From positions 2,170,001-2,234,000 of the forward strand of contig JALJCO010003968.1 in NCBI GenBank assembly GCA_023101725.1: DNA of 64,000 nucleotides, written 5' to 3'. The translations under genes and the position numbers were made by a program. The notes under the pieces are model-generated. The model saw nothing but the letters and a program-made list of their open reading frames with translations, ran no database searches and was not told the origin of the DNA. Source of the DNA: Atherinomorus stipes. Its lineage: Eukaryota > Chordata > Actinopteri > Atheriniformes > Atherinidae. Each line of letters begins with the position of its first letter. Positions within the stretch are counted from its first letter, which is position 1. Of the stretch, positions 1-11,768 are shown piece after piece.

Positions 1-322
1 ACAGAATTTGACCATTTACTGACAACTGTGCAATTCTAGGCTTTTGGTCAGGCATATTTATCTTGCTTGTCAATAACATTTCCATTAATATTTTTTCACT
101 TGGTCTCCCTTTTTTCTCTTTTGATATTGTGCATAATGTCACATAGTTTTGAATCAGTCAAAATGGAACATTGATTATGTGTAAAAACATGAGGGCACAT
201 TTAAACTGATATTGTGTACACCACGACAGAAAAGGGCTGCCTACCTGTGCACATGCAGGAAAAGGGGGCAGTTATTAACCAATTGATTTGATGTGAAGGA
301 GGGATATTCTTTTTCCCCACAG

Positions 323-430
323 TGAAAAGACCTTGACTGTATGGCAAGCAATCACTCCACCACCTTACCTCCACCTACAACCGCCTCTAATACCCAACTG
401 TGTCCTCAATCTCCACTCCAACAGGCCCAG
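323..430 (+). other. Candidate exon of an unidentified gene
   Basis: A pyrimidine-rich acceptor (ttctttttccccacag, ending at 322) and a donor (CAG|gtatgc after 430) bracket 108 bases. Two frames stay open through most of it. One has an ATG at 341 and reads a Ser/Thr/Pro/Gln-rich peptide; the other begins Glu-Lys-Thr-Leu-Thr-Val-Trp. Neither peptide resembles a family I recognise. It could be a terminal or alternative exon of a gene lying to the left of the window, a 5' UTR exon, or chance. No partner exon was found. Confidence 0.3.
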
Positions 431-1077
431 GTATGCAACTCTTCCGTCAGTAGCGTTATGTATTTGGCTTTCTATTTCACTTTAATAGGGGAGAAATTGC
501 CAACATATTCTTTTACAGCCCCCTGGCGCCATTAGAAAGCTACCTGTCATTTGGATTATTTATGAAAAACTATTTCATGCTTACTTACATTTGCCGCTTA
601 TTTTCCCCTAGTGTGACCTGCAGGAGATTTAGTTCCATTTTGAAAGCCTTAAAGCCAATTCTTTATGTCTGCAGGTCAGCATTCTCGATTGAGTTGAGAT
701 TGAAATACCAGCGTGTAGTGGGAAAAGTATGGCAAGAGGAAACCAATAGTCTTTTATTGTGTTGGGGGGCCTGTGGTAAAGAGGAAAGGAAGGTGTATAG
801 TAAAAGAGGTGCAACAACGGAGGGGGAGAGCAGAGAGAGAAGGTGATTTCGGGTGGATATGGAATTGGAGACACCCATGGAAATACCAGGCAATGCAAAT
901 GCAGCTTTAAAAGTTGAAAAATGAATTGTGCACACACATCCAGCTGCTCCTGAGAAGCAAAGACAACAAAGACCGGAGAAGAACTGAGTCAGCGAGTTGG
1001 CATTGAAAGTAAAAACACAGCGGACATAAAGAGGAAGTGGTCTTAAATCTGCAAGCTTTTATATTTCATCCAAAAAC

Positions 1078-1281
1078 ATGTCAAAAACCCTCCCCAGCAC
1101 AGTGTTTTACAAGGGCAACAATGATAAACTTTGTTGGGTAGTTTTTGTTTTTTTTCTTCTTCTCTGTGTTGCAGCAGTTATACTCTCATTCTTGTCCATA
1201 CAAAATGATTGGAAACCTTTGGCTGTCAACACATCAGATAAATCCAAAATAAAGTTTCTAACTGAAGAACTCCATATATAA
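1078..1281 (+). CDS. Possible small single-pass membrane ORF (weak)
   Basis: The ORF is 67 codons with an acceptable start context (aaaacATG). It encodes about 19 hydrophilic residues, one strongly hydrophobic stretch of about 25 residues (roughly 20-43, rich in V, F, L, A, I), then a polar tail. The composition would suit a micropeptide with one transmembrane helix. I recognise no homologue, no splice context supports it, and an ORF this long is expected by chance in AT-rich DNA. Confidence 0.12.
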   Translation: MSKTLPSTVFYKGNNDKLCWVVFVFFLLLCVAAVILSFLSIQNDWKPLAVNTSDKSKIKFLTEELHI

Positions 1282-4200
1282 GGACAAAATAGCCCCACTT
1301 CCCTTGGAGCATGAATTTATACTCATAATCTCATACTTATGGGATTGGCTCCTTGACTCCTCATTGAACACACACACACACACACACACTTTTTGACTGG
1401 GCTTGGCCTGGGCTTTATAAAATGACCTTAATAAACTGCGGCGTGGCTGTGCAGGTTTGTCACTGTCACAGGTAAATGATGTAATTAATGAGTGTCTTGT
1501 GGCGTGGATAGGAGCCTGGGTGTTAGCTTTTAAACACCTCTCCAGCTGACTGGGTTTGGGGAGGCCCAGCTGGACACAGGCAGCGGATCAATGTGGGGTC
1601 AGGGGTCAGTCAACCCGCCCATTATGGACATGGTAACTCCCATCATCATCTGGCTAACGATGCCTGCAGGAGGGCTGGTGAAAGGAGCCACCACAGGGAG
1701 AGGACGCAGCTTTTGGAGCTCCAGGCTGGTGTGGTTTCTGGAGCCTGAAACTCCTGATTAGAATTTTCTATTTTTACACACTGGAGCATTAAAAAACTGC
1801 AGCACTACTCCTAAGCTGGCTTAATCTTTGCTTGTGCCATATTCTGTCCTATTTAAAAAAAGGATGCTACCAAGGTGACTGATTTAACTGATTTGGGGTG
1901 AAAAGAGGAAAGGAAAAATATTCTGCAGCGTTCAGAGTTGGAGTCATCTCACCACTACAGGTCCTCACAGATCAGAGTCTGTTACCAACACATAGCACAG
2001 CAGGGTGTCGTGTTGCCATTGTTTGATATTTTTGGGGGCATAGGAAATGTTCGTGATTGAAGTGTCAATAATTGTTATTGATAGAGCACATGATGCTCCA
2101 CACTTTGTGAGGATGAAAAGAATCATTTAATAGCCTCAAGATGCATTTCACTTCATGAGTTACAATTGATTTAAAATGGTTTATCTGAAAATTAAAACTC
2201 CAGCTATCCACAAGACCTTGACACATTTAATGTCAAAGTGACACATATATTTTTTTCTTATATTTTCTACATTGTAATGAAGTATCATGTTGTTAGTTTA
2301 TTTCTTGTTGAACTGCCCTGCTCACACTCTACATATGGAGTGTATTTTTGTATCATTATTCTTTATTAGTTACACTACAACAAAAAAGTTACAATTTGGG
2401 AAGTAATAGTGTCTTTTTTATTTGTTTTTGTTGTTGTTGTTTTCAAATTCCATAGGCAACACTGTCAGAACCAAAATTCTAATAACTAAGAGTTTCTACT
2501 TTTGAATTTTAATAATATTTGCAGATGAAATTGAGTTACCTGCAAATATTTACTCATCATGTTTTGTCTGTTTAGTTGCTGTTAATCAATGAATCAATAT
2601 AATTTTGTTATTCGGGATTTCTCTTGATTATATTTAATGATTTTGTGTAAAAACTCATTGTTTGCAAACAACTGATCAAAGTTTTTGGGGTTAAGCTCAA
2701 AAGAGTGGACATCTCATTGTTCTAAACCTTTCCCCTTATAAGGACAGTCCATTTTGGACCAGTCCACTTCACAGACACATCCAGTTCAAACAATCCATAC
2801 AGAGATCAGAACAGAACATTTAAAGTGCTTTTCACATTCCTTGAAGCTTTGAGGGTTTTTTTCCCCCCTCTATGAGCCCCAAGGAATACAGTGACCAGTT
2901 TTACTCATGATGTTGATACATTATTAACATTACAGCAGGGGAGCATGGGAAATCGTTCTCGGCCAGATTGCATTTGATCAATAACCTCATAGAGCAGAGG
3001 CCTCATTAATCTAAAACTTCCCTCACATTAGCAGTGCTGTCCAATTTGGAACACTCTTTACTCAGACTCAATAACTACTCCAGCAGATCAGATCAAGGAA
3101 TACTGGAACTTGTCATTATTTTATAAGGATCCTCATTTCAAGGGTAATAACATATATATAAATTATATGAAGACGTTTCACTTATGTTGGCTAAAAACAT
3201 TAAGTTTCTTTAATAAAATTTAAAAGGTTTATATGACAACAAATGGAAAATGGAAGATTTTAACCTTTCAAACTGTTTGTGCCCTGACAAAATTAAAAGC
3301 TAATATATTCACCCTGTATTCCCTTACAAATAATAAAACTGAAAATGCATTATGTGAGACAAAGAGCTTCAAGTTTTGTTACATCACATGCAAAGTACCT
3401 AAGTGAAACTGCTTTTAAATTAATTGTGCCATTTGCAAAATGAAAATGAACAGGGTGCTCCCTCTGGTCTGACCTCAACTATATTTTATTTGTTTAATGT
3501 TTTCTTCCTTTTATTTTTCCTGTTATCGCACACTTTAATCTCCTTTTGTTATTCTTGATGTGTTTCCCTGACAAGGGACTGAAGAGGGAAATCTGCCTTA
3601 GCTACAATCTTGCAAATTTACATTTATATGTACATTATATTAATATGCATTGACCCTTTATGAAAACGAGAATAAAGTGAACTCAAGCCTCAATAAGAGC
3701 AGAGCTTAAATGATTTATTAGTCGTGACAATAAAAAGGCATTTTGATCATAACTGTAGTCAGTTTTAAAGAAATGATTAGCAAAGATATTGCATTGCTTT
3801 TGTGATTATAAAAATAATATCTTTTTTATTTTTCTATGTCTGCTAATGGAAAAGAAAAGAGTAAAACTTATGAATGAATACAAATTTTTTACATAAACCA
3901 AACTACTAACTGATAACCCAGTTGACTGAGAAAACACAGTAAATTGCATATTAACTTCTATTTTATTTTACTTTGAGATATAATGATGATCACCTCTTAA
4001 TGCGAGCAGTGTCAGGCATGCTACTAGCTGATACTCCACGTGTTAACTGGTGATGTTTAAAGATGTGCCAGAAGATGCACTATATTATCGTCCTATGGAC
4101 AGGCTAATCCATTACCGGCCTTCTCACGGCACGAGTGAAATGCTCGTATTAGGGCAACTGTGCGTTCAGAGGCATCATTCAGGGTGATGAGCTATAGCCA

Positions 4201-6180
4201 GAGAGTGACAAGCTAGAAAAATGTCCCCACTTTTCAGGCTGTACAAATGACATTTGGCTACAATAAGTCACAACTGGACACTTCATTTCAAGTTGGGAGC
4301 TAGCTGGCCAGTCAAAAGCTATTATACCATCTTCTTTATTTGTGGCCCATGGTTTTGGTAGAGAGACTATCAAATAAATACTGCTAAAATGCCACTTCAG
4401 TCAAAAATATTGGCCAATTCTTTCTCTGCTGTGACTGGGTTCGGATGGCAACCTGTTTCTGATGGCATAAACCTTTTAGAGTCAGGTGGTCAAGCAGCCA
4501 GCATCCATCACACCACAATAATACCATGAGTTAGAGCTGGATATGCAAGTGAATGCTGCTGATTGCTTGTGGCTATGCTAAAAGCTAATAGTCAAATGAA
4601 TTGATTACCAATTTATCACTAGGGAATTGCTTGCTTAGAGGAACAGTCACTCACCAATAAAGAAGAAATGGCTATGAATATATTTGAAAGATGGCAATCT
4701 TCGAGGAGTAATAGTATAATTTGTCACTTGTGACAGTCTATGTGATTGTTCTCGGTATTTCAGCCTGTTTGGAGTATTGGACAGAATCACGGTGGTTGTC
4801 AGAGACAGACTGAGGTGTGTGTGAATTCACTGAATGGTGATTCAGTGCGGAAATAAGGCAGTCAGAAGAATACACTTAGACTTTCTAAAGTGACAGCAGC
4901 TTTATCGTGCATCGCCTCATTAAGTCCCATATCTGCTCACCTCTATTATCAAATGGCTGTTTAGTGTGCTTACGTGGGTGGGTATGTGAAAAGGAGACAA
5001 AGAGAACGAATAAACAACCTCATTTGTATGAGTGTGTGGAGGGTGATGTCATCAGAGCAGAAAAAGATCCAAATGAAAAGTGAGTTGATCTGAAGGCAGA
5101 AATACGGAAGAATCATGAAGACTTTTGCCTTTTTTTTTTCAAGAAGTGAAACATTACTGTTTTTGTGCCATTCCCTGCTAAAGCTAAGGCAGCTGTGGTC
5201 AAACTTGGGTCAATAACATGTCTGTCCATTGAGTTGCCACATCTATCAAGTGATGAAAGTTTGTCTTTAAAGGAGAGATAGTATTCAACAAGGAGAGAGT
5301 GGAACCTTTCTGTGAGACATGCAGGAAATTAATCAAGGAAATGGGGTTTTTGGTGTGCCTATATCACATCTAATCTATCCTTTGTCCACATGTAGCCGGC
5401 TCCAAGCCTCGCCAATCAAGAGCGACACGCTGGTTTTATGAAAAGCCACTTGTTCCCTGCATAATTGGGAGGTCTGACTGCTGAGTTAAATGGGAGGTGG
5501 AGGTGGAGGGAGGGCCAGTCTTGTTTGCCCATGTAAAGTGTGATCCAGATAATAGCATTCTCATCAAAGGCAGCAATTACATTCATTACAACGGCGCAAG
5601 GCGCGCCTGCAAGGAAATTAAGTGGTGAGAGGAAAGAAAAGCTTAATATATACCTCCTTTATCCTATCCCCCACCTCTCAGTTCTTTTTCCAAATGTTCA
5701 ACGTGGAGCTGGAGACCTCAAGAAAGAAACAGTCTCAGTCAAAGAAGAATAAATCTTGTCCAAGTCCCCCTTTCACCCTTCAGCATCCAAGGGGCTCCCG
5801 TCTGTTACTATGGCTGCACTTGTCTGGGATTAAAAAGCTTTCTATGAAGGGTGATCTCTAATGCTGCTTTTACACAAGCACAACAAATGACACCAAGTCT
5901 TAAAAAACTGCTGCAGACCTTCTTTAAATTAAACTCCAATTTGATTCAGGAGAGGAGGTGCAAATGAATTGTCTTGTGTGGCGTCAAACCACAAATTGCC
6001 AGTAAATCAAGCAGTTAAGAAGAGAAGGGAACCTTTTCATTCCCACCTTTTGATTGTGAATCAGAATAAGTGAATAACACCACAAACCCCTCAATGACAG
6101 GTGATGTTCTTGAGGTGGCTGAGTCTATTTTTTAAACACACTTGTGCCATTTAGGTAAAACTTGCAAGTGAGTGTATATA

Positions 6181-6183
6181 TGT

Positions 6184-6215
<32 letters not shown>

Positions 6216-6224
6216 TATATATAT

Positions 6225-6225
<1 letters not shown>
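6181..6225. repeat. (TA)n microsatellite
   Basis: Interrupted TA dinucleotide repeat immediately to the left of the Tc1-like element. Tc1 elements insert at TA, so the tract is a plausible target. Confidence 0.9.
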
Positions 6226-7152
<927 letters not shown>

Positions 7153-8777
7153 CAGGGTGTGATGCTGCTTGCATATCACAGTATGGCCTGCCATCAGTCT
7201 CATAAACAGAGAAACTGCCCTACAGATGAAGAGCATGTATCTTGAATGCAAAATTAAATTTGACCCATTATTCCCCTTTAGTATTTTCAGTTGTGATAAA
7301 TCATTTCTTCAGCCAAAAAGCCACATTGTTTTGAACTTAAGGAAATTCTTTGCAGTGCATTTAACATAGGATTTAGTTGTTCAATAATTTATATGTTAAG
7401 AATTAAAAACCAAAACTATTGAAACAAATTAGAGCACAGAGAAGTATGCACTTTGTCTTTTTGGTGCCCACAAATCATCCTGGCTGTAGGTAAATTATTC
7501 AACAGGTTCAGGCCCCCATAGAAACCTGAGCATAATTAAATTGCAATAAAATAACATTAGTGTGGACAGGCTGTTAGTGGGTGATGTAATTGGCTGCTCC
7601 GGTGGTCATGGTTCAACCGATGAGGTTGACTGTCATGCCTTCTTCTAGTCCTACATATATGCTCCTTACAAAGAATGCGAGCCGATACAGATCGTACTAG
7701 ACAAAGCCTTAACACAGAGGTGGCCCCAGTCTGTGTAGTCTTGAGCTATCAATGTTCAGCATATTAGTCTACATGTGTCTCCTCTGTTTTCAGTGTCATA
7801 GGGAATAGGGAGCGCCTAAGCCGCACTGAATGGAGTTATTTCACCACTGGTGTGTGTGCACCATCTAGTGTCCAGATTGTTCAACTGGATTTAGATGAGA
7901 CCAAGGAACAGCAGCTGTATAAAGAGAGGCTTGCACCTTTAAAAAAAAAAATGTTTGCGCTATGCTCTTTTTTTTTTATCAAATGTCATAGAAACACATT
8001 ATACACAAGCCCAGCTGTTGTAAAGAATACAGTGTAGATAGGAAGATAAACTCTAGGGTCAACACTAAATGAGCGACTCGTGTTACAAAGTCAAGAGATC
8101 CCTCACAGCAGGTTTACATTACTGCTGTAATACTCTTGCTTTGACAGTAGCAGTTGTAATGCAGTAAAAGGATACAGTGGTCTCTTTCTAATTGGTCATT
8201 TATCATCTTCTCCTCAGTGGTTTTCCTACAAGTTTGACACAAATGGAGCAACGCGATCTCCACCACATGCTTACTGGTAAATTATTGATTGTAATAAAAC
8301 ATGAATGAACGAGTCAATAGCTTCTGAAAGTATTGTAATTGTTGTGCTTCATTTGCCACTTGAGCATAATTATAAGCTGTACATCTAGCAGTGTGACATG
8401 TCACAGACGTGAGCAGGCAGTTAAATTCATTAGCTGGTGGTGAGAGATGGGTGTTTCAGATCCCTCATATTTCTGAAAAATGGCATTTTCCTTTTGTAAA
8501 AGAGCATGCTATTTAAGTTGATGGTTTTGGTACTTATTCTTTCTCCGTCTCGTGTTGTTTTACAAAAGAGAAAATTGCATCAGTATCAGTAGTTAATCAT
8601 CTACATAATGTGCAAAAGATTCTGAACAAGTCCGTTCAAAGCTGACAGACAGGGATTTCATATAATTTGAGCCCAAAACTTTGCACTAATAAGTCTTCAA
8701 AAGGCAAATGGTTTTTTTTATGTTAGTGTGAAAACTGAGCATTAGACAACATTTACTTGAGAGCCTGTAGAATATTG
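7153..8777. other. Intergenic, no gene seen
   Basis: AT-rich sequence with short ORFs only. No splice-bounded coding segment, RNA gene or complete repeat could be recognised. Confidence 0.5.
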
Positions 8778-9106
8778 TTAACCCTTTATTGGGCACTCAC
8801 AGAAATACTTGAAAATTCCTAATTTCATCCATGGAAATGGGGGGCCATTGTCATAGTCAAGGATATTACAAGTCTTTAAAACTTGTTTACTTCTTTCTAA
8901 AAGGATGACAGTCCTACAAATGCACAGAAAGAAAAGTTTCTTCTCATTTTTATGGTGGAAGCTATTCTCAATGAAGTGTCAGGGATGTGGCCTGATCTTT
9001 GATGATTCAGGGAAACCATGTGGTTCTATGGTTTCATGGAGTAGTATGAGGAGGTATTTTGTGTGTCCTTTAAAGTTATCAAGGTTTACTCAATAAAGGG
9101 TTTTAA
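8778..9106. mobile_element. Possible piggyBac-type MITE (TTAA target)
   Basis: The left boundary reads TTAA|CCCTTTATTGGGCA and the right boundary CAATAAAGGG|TT|TTAA, so the termini are inverted repeats (CCCTTTATTG) next to TTAA. A terminus starting CCC with a TTAA target is typical of piggyBac. The 0.33-kb interior has no transposase. The right end is offset two bases from a perfect TTAA and the inverted repeat is short, so this is a tentative call. Confidence 0.5.
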
Positions 9107-9611
9107 AGGGTTTAACTATTTTCAGGGCTCAAAATAGCTATTTTTTATCAGTGTTTTGTAGAAAGATTTTGTGTTTAAAAAGTACAGCACCATTTTGGAA
9201 ACACAATTACAGTATAACAAAAAACAAATTGCCTTGTCCTCATTGACACTTCTTAATTAATTGTAAATTACATTTGCATTTTGTAAACAATACACCATAC
9301 CCAATATTAATCAGCTGTATCTTACTCATTCCGCTGTGGCATGTTCTTATGGCCTCGCTGACTTTCAACCACTAGTGGTCAGGATGAGACGCAGACTAAA
9401 AGGGTCTCAAAAGAGTCCAAGAATCCAAGTTTTATCCAAGAAATATAGCTGGATCCCAGAAATAAAGTGTGATTCAAAAGAGATTGAGCTCTTGATAAAT
9501 GTGCTACAAAGTCTCAGAGATTTCAAATTAAGTTTAGACTAACTGGCATCATCACTGAAGTTAAATATATCAAAATGAGACATGACCAGACATTTAAAAA
9601 GACACTTTTTG

Positions 9612-10745
9612 GACATAAATCAAATCAAATCAAATCAAACTTTATTTATAAAGCGCTTTTCCTGCCAAAGGCAACCCAAAGTGCTTTTCAAGAAAATAAA
9701 AACAAACACATTTTTAAAATAAAAACAGGCCTTCACACACCCAAGCACAAAACACAGCACACAAAACTATAAACATTTGCACACACACACACACACACAC
9801 ACCCACCCACACACACACACACCCACACACCACACCCACCCACACTAAGACTAAGAAACATCTGGCTTGACCTACTGTGAGGAAGCGATATCTTGGGGAT
9901 CCGTTCACTCCAGGAGCCAGACACGGTCCTAGAGGGTGCTCCTGCAGGAGCCAACCAGATCAGGGCAGGCCGGGGTCCACACCACAGTGATAGGGCTGTA
10001 GTGCGGGGCCCCAGCCACCAGGACAAGGGCAGCCCCCCACCAGCTCCCTCCAGACCATGTAGGCAAAGCTCCCAGAGTGAAGGATCCCCATGAGGAAACA
10101 CTGGTGTTAAAATGTTAAAACAGATAAAACAAGTGAGCAGATAAGAGCAACATAGAAAAATAAATAGGTATTCATAAAATTATGTGCTAAACAAGTCAAT
10201 AAAATCTAAAATAACTTAAAGATAACATAAAAAATAAATAAATAATAAAGTAAAATAAGTAAAATGAAATAAAATCAAAAAGCTAAGTTAAAAAGGTAGG
10301 TCTTGAGCCTCTTCTTAAAAACATCAACAGTCTCTGCAGCCCTGAGGTTCTCTGGCAGGCTGTTCCACAGACGAGGACCGTAGTGGTGGAATGAGGCCTC
10401 GCCGTGAGTTTTAGTTCTCACCTGGGGAACAATTAAAAGGCCGGTTCCAGAGGACCTCAGGGTCCGCGAGGGTTCATAGTTTAAAAGCAGGTCAGATAAA
10501 TAATAGGGCCCAAGACCATTAAGACATTTATAAACCACTAAGAGAACCTTAAAGTCGATCCTGAATCGCACGGGGAGCCAATGCAGCGATTTTAAAACTG
10601 GTGTAATGTGTTCCCGCCCTCTGGTCCTCGTCAGAACTCGTGCTGCCGAGTTCTGCAATAACTGTAAGCTGGAAACAGACTTTTTAGGAAGACCAGAGAG
10701 CAGGGCATTACAGTAGTCTATTCTACTGGAAATAAAAGTAGACAT
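9612..10745 (-). mobile_element. 5'-truncated L2-like LINE, RT C-terminus and 3' UTR
   Basis: On the minus strand, 10745-10275 encodes 156 residues of the C-terminal region of an L2/Rex-type non-LTR reverse transcriptase, with family motifs [26 protein letters not shown] and [10 protein letters not shown]. It ends in a stop. The 3' UTR follows down to 9612 and ends in tandem (TTTGA)n on the minus strand, seen as repeated caaat on the plus strand; this short-repeat tail is typical of L2 elements. Endonuclease and RT core are absent, as expected for 5' truncation during target-primed integration. A (CA)n tract interrupts the 3' UTR near 9779-9840. Confidence 0.88.
9779..9840. repeat. (CA)n / CCCACA microsatellite
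   Basis: CA dinucleotide repeat with CCCACC interruptions, lying within the 3' UTR of the L2-like LINE. Confidence 0.95.
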
Positions 10746-10999
10746 AAATCGACATAACTATTATATAAAACAAATAAAATTTGTTACACACCTGCCAAAC
10801 AAAAGACGTGATCACACAAATAGAAAAGCAACCAAAGTCTGTGAGAAAATTTACCATAAGTTGCACAAAAGATTTCAAATGACTGCAGAGATAAATACAG
10901 AACTATTATCTGCAAAATGCAGACACAAAAACACCATAAATTATATATAGATTTTTCTTGTCGTGCCAATAAAGCTATTGAAATTTAAATTAAAATTGA

Positions 11000-11768
11000 A
11001 ATTATGCCTGCAGTGATCATACGAATAGCACTATCGTTTCATTCGTAGATTTATAAAAGGAACCTTTCTTCGCATGTACGTTGAGTTTGGGAGGGACAGG
11101 TTTTCTCGGCGCACACAAAATTAACTTTGACCCCATCGACTAGTTAATTGTTTTGATTGAGCTGGTTGGTTTTCTTAGCGAGTATTTCAAATTGAACAGA
11201 TTTTTCAAAAAATCTTGCAACGCTTGAAAACGACTTTAAATAATGATGTGTTTGGCAACATTCTGCGTTGTTTCTAACCAAAATGCTTTCTAGTATGTAA
11301 GCTGACGTTAGCTGGCTGGCTAACGTTGCGTACGTAGCTTTGGTAACAACATGATAATGGTCAGGACCTGCGTGTAGAAGCGACCGACCAGACATCGGAT
11401 CGCGCCGATTTCTTGCTTGCCAATCATTGTTTCGCTTGGATATTTTGTCTTTGTGTATGGCTACCCTCTGAACCGTATTTCAAGTCGATCAAAGCTGGCG
11501 AAATTTATTTGCGTTTTGATCTTCAAAGAGGTTGGTATCAATCTCTAAAATTCAGCTAGCTAACGTTAATTACACTGATACTTCAGCCACTTAAAATTGG
11601 CGTAATAACACGATTGTTTTTGTGATGTTTTGGCTATATTGTTAACACATTTTATGATGCAGGTTCATCTTTTCAATAACCACACCTTAGTAATTGTGTT
11701 CATTACAGTCAGACGTGTCTCAATGTCTTTTTTTTAGTGCACAACTGCATCACTTTCACTCTCGTCCA
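11000..11768 (+). promoter_or_regulatory. ikzf5: Probable ikzf5 promoter and 5' UTR
   Basis: CpG dinucleotides are more frequent here than in the flanking AT-rich DNA, as at a vertebrate promoter. A donor-like site (CTTCAAAGAG|gttggt, near 11531) and an acceptor (gtcttttttttag, ending near 11737) suggest one non-coding first exon spliced to the exon that carries the ATG at 11769. The exact transcription start cannot be seen. Confidence 0.5.

Larger units (their letters stand above)
1..6224. other. Gene-poor AT-rich region
   Basis: No recognisable gene is seen here apart from a candidate exon at 323-430 and a weak small ORF at 1078-1281, listed separately. There is a short (CA)n tract near 1368-1389. 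Slightly more GC-rich islands at about 1500-1740 and 5390-5640 stand out from the AT-rich background. They could be conserved non-coding elements, but this cannot be judged from one sequence. Confidence 0.5.

Noticed and set aside
2734..2743. Perfect CArG box CCTTATAAGG
   Set aside because: A ten-base motif is expected by chance in a window this size, and no promoter or gene is nearby.
8905..9096. 63-residue ORF with a CxxC motif inside the piggyBac-like MITE
   Set aside because: It has no similarity to a piggyBac zinc finger beyond the CxxC pair and lies in a short non-autonomous element.
10275..10745. 156-residue minus-strand ORF as a host gene
   Set aside because: Its motifs are those of an L2-type LINE reverse transcriptase C-terminus, and it ends in a LINE-type tail.
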